The position numbers and the translations under genes were made by a program. Below the pieces are notes generated by a model, which worked only from the letters and a program-made list of their open reading frames with translations, searched no databases and was not told the DNA's origin. Shown piece after piece: positions 6,621 to 7,023 of a DNA stretch of 7,023 nt. This DNA is from Acidobacteriota bacterium. Lineage in GTDB: Bacteria; Acidobacteriota; Terriglobia; Terriglobales; Acidobacteriaceae. The number at the start of each line of letters is the position of its first letter. Positions within the stretch are counted from its first letter, which is position 1. The stretch spans positions 1-7,023 of the forward strand of contig JAJZNH010000124.1 in assembly GCA_021811745.1 (NCBI GenBank). The letters run 5' to 3'.

Positions 6621-7023
6621 CTACTTCTGGCCCTGCTTGACCACAATCTGCCGGCTGAGTTCCTGCGCTTCCTGGTTTGTGGGATCAAGCTTCAGGGCTT
6701 GATTCGCTTCCGTGCTTGCCTGGCTGAGACGGTTCGCCGCTAGGTCCAACCGGGCCATCACGAGATAAGCCTCGGCGGAGGGCGTCAGCTGGAGGGCTCT
6801 CTCAGCCTGTCTTCGGGCTTCGGCCGCATCCCCAGCCCGTTCACGGACCTCGGCCAAGCCGGCATGTGCTTCGGCGAAGTCGGGATCGGCCGCTACGGCG
6901 GACTGATAGAGCCGCTCAGCCTCGAGCAGCAGACCACGGTCCAGATAGCCTTTGGCCTGGGCGGAGAGCTTGCGCGCCTGCTCGCCTGGCGGGAGCTTGG
7001 CTAGGCGTGCGGCGTCCATCTCG
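6621..7023 (-). CDS. tetratricopeptide repeat protein, C-terminal part
   Basis: About 133 residues are visible and the frame is open to the window edge; the first internal ATG is at 7019, preceded by a Glu codon, so the gene very probably begins outside. Three TPR units are recognisable (numbering from that Met): about 14-47 (GYLDRGLLLEAERLYQSAV then ADPD), 48-81 (FAEAHAGLAEVRERAGD then AERALQLTPS) and 82-115 (AEAYLVMARLDLAANRLSQA then NQALKLDPTN), each with the helix-turn-helix pattern and a Pro near the end. A short polar tail (VVKQGQK) closes the protein. TPRs mediate protein-protein contacts and give no enzymatic role. The stop is 31 bp before nfeD on the same strand, so the two are probably one operon. 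A TPR adaptor for the NfeD-slipin complex is an inference from position only. Confidence 0.85.
   Translation of the reverse strand, partial: EMDAARLAKLPPGEQARKLSAQAKGYLDRGLLLEAERLYQSAVAADPDFAEAHAGLAEVRERAGDAAEARRQAERALQLTPSAEAYLVMARLDLAANRLSQASTEANQALKLDPTNQEAQELSRQIVVKQGQK

Noticed and set aside
5894..6640. Plus-strand reading frame of 248 codons opposite the NfeD protease domain
   Set aside because: Antisense to the conserved protease motifs and signal peptide; no family resemblance.
6590..6688. N-terminal extension of nfeD to the ATG at 6688
   Set aside because: It overlaps the TPR coding region, adds a basic non-conserved stretch before the signal peptide, and the ATG at 6589 has a strong AAGGAG at ideal spacing.

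Overview
The window is 7.0 kb of GC-rich, densely coded bacterial chromosome with no sign of a mobile element, CRISPR array, RNA gene or prophage. The protein families are those of a Gram-negative-type bacterium: Mpl muropeptide ligase, a PlsC acyltransferase, a Tat-exported type-B carboxylesterase, a SPOR-domain protein, and a slipin/NfeD pair. Gene content and protein style suggest Acidobacteriota, but this is an impression from family resemblance. No marker gene in the window settles it.

Layout. The plus strand carries mpl (its 5' end lies outside the window) and plsC, joined by an ATGA stop/start overlap. After a 75-bp gap holding a perfect TATAAT hexamer and a good Shine-Dalgarno comes a Tat-signal carboxylesterase. 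The minus strand, read from the right edge, carries the 3' part of a TPR protein, then a long NfeD-type membrane protease with a complete Ser-Lys dyad, then a slipin (stomatin/SPFH protein). The gaps are 31 and 67 nt. After a 177-bp intergenic region with several inverted repeats comes a SPOR-domain membrane protein. The carboxylesterase and SPOR genes converge with only 10 bp between their stop codons.

How the genes fit together. Most products act at the cell envelope: reuse of murein peptides (Mpl), phosphatidic acid synthesis (PlsC), an exported hydrolase, glycan-strand binding (SPOR), and membrane-domain organisation with intramembrane-associated proteolysis (slipin plus NfeD). The NfeD-slipin pair is the stomatin operon known from the archaeal proteins PH1510/PH1511, and here both partners look intact.

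The window is mostly ordinary housekeeping and envelope sequence. The points most worth a second look are the complete NfeD-slipin protease/substrate pair and its flanking TPR and SPOR genes, the palindromes upstream of the SPOR gene, the mpl-plsC fusion-like overlap, and an asparagine where the P-loop lysine of Mpl would be expected at the very edge of the window. I found no convincing undescribed system.
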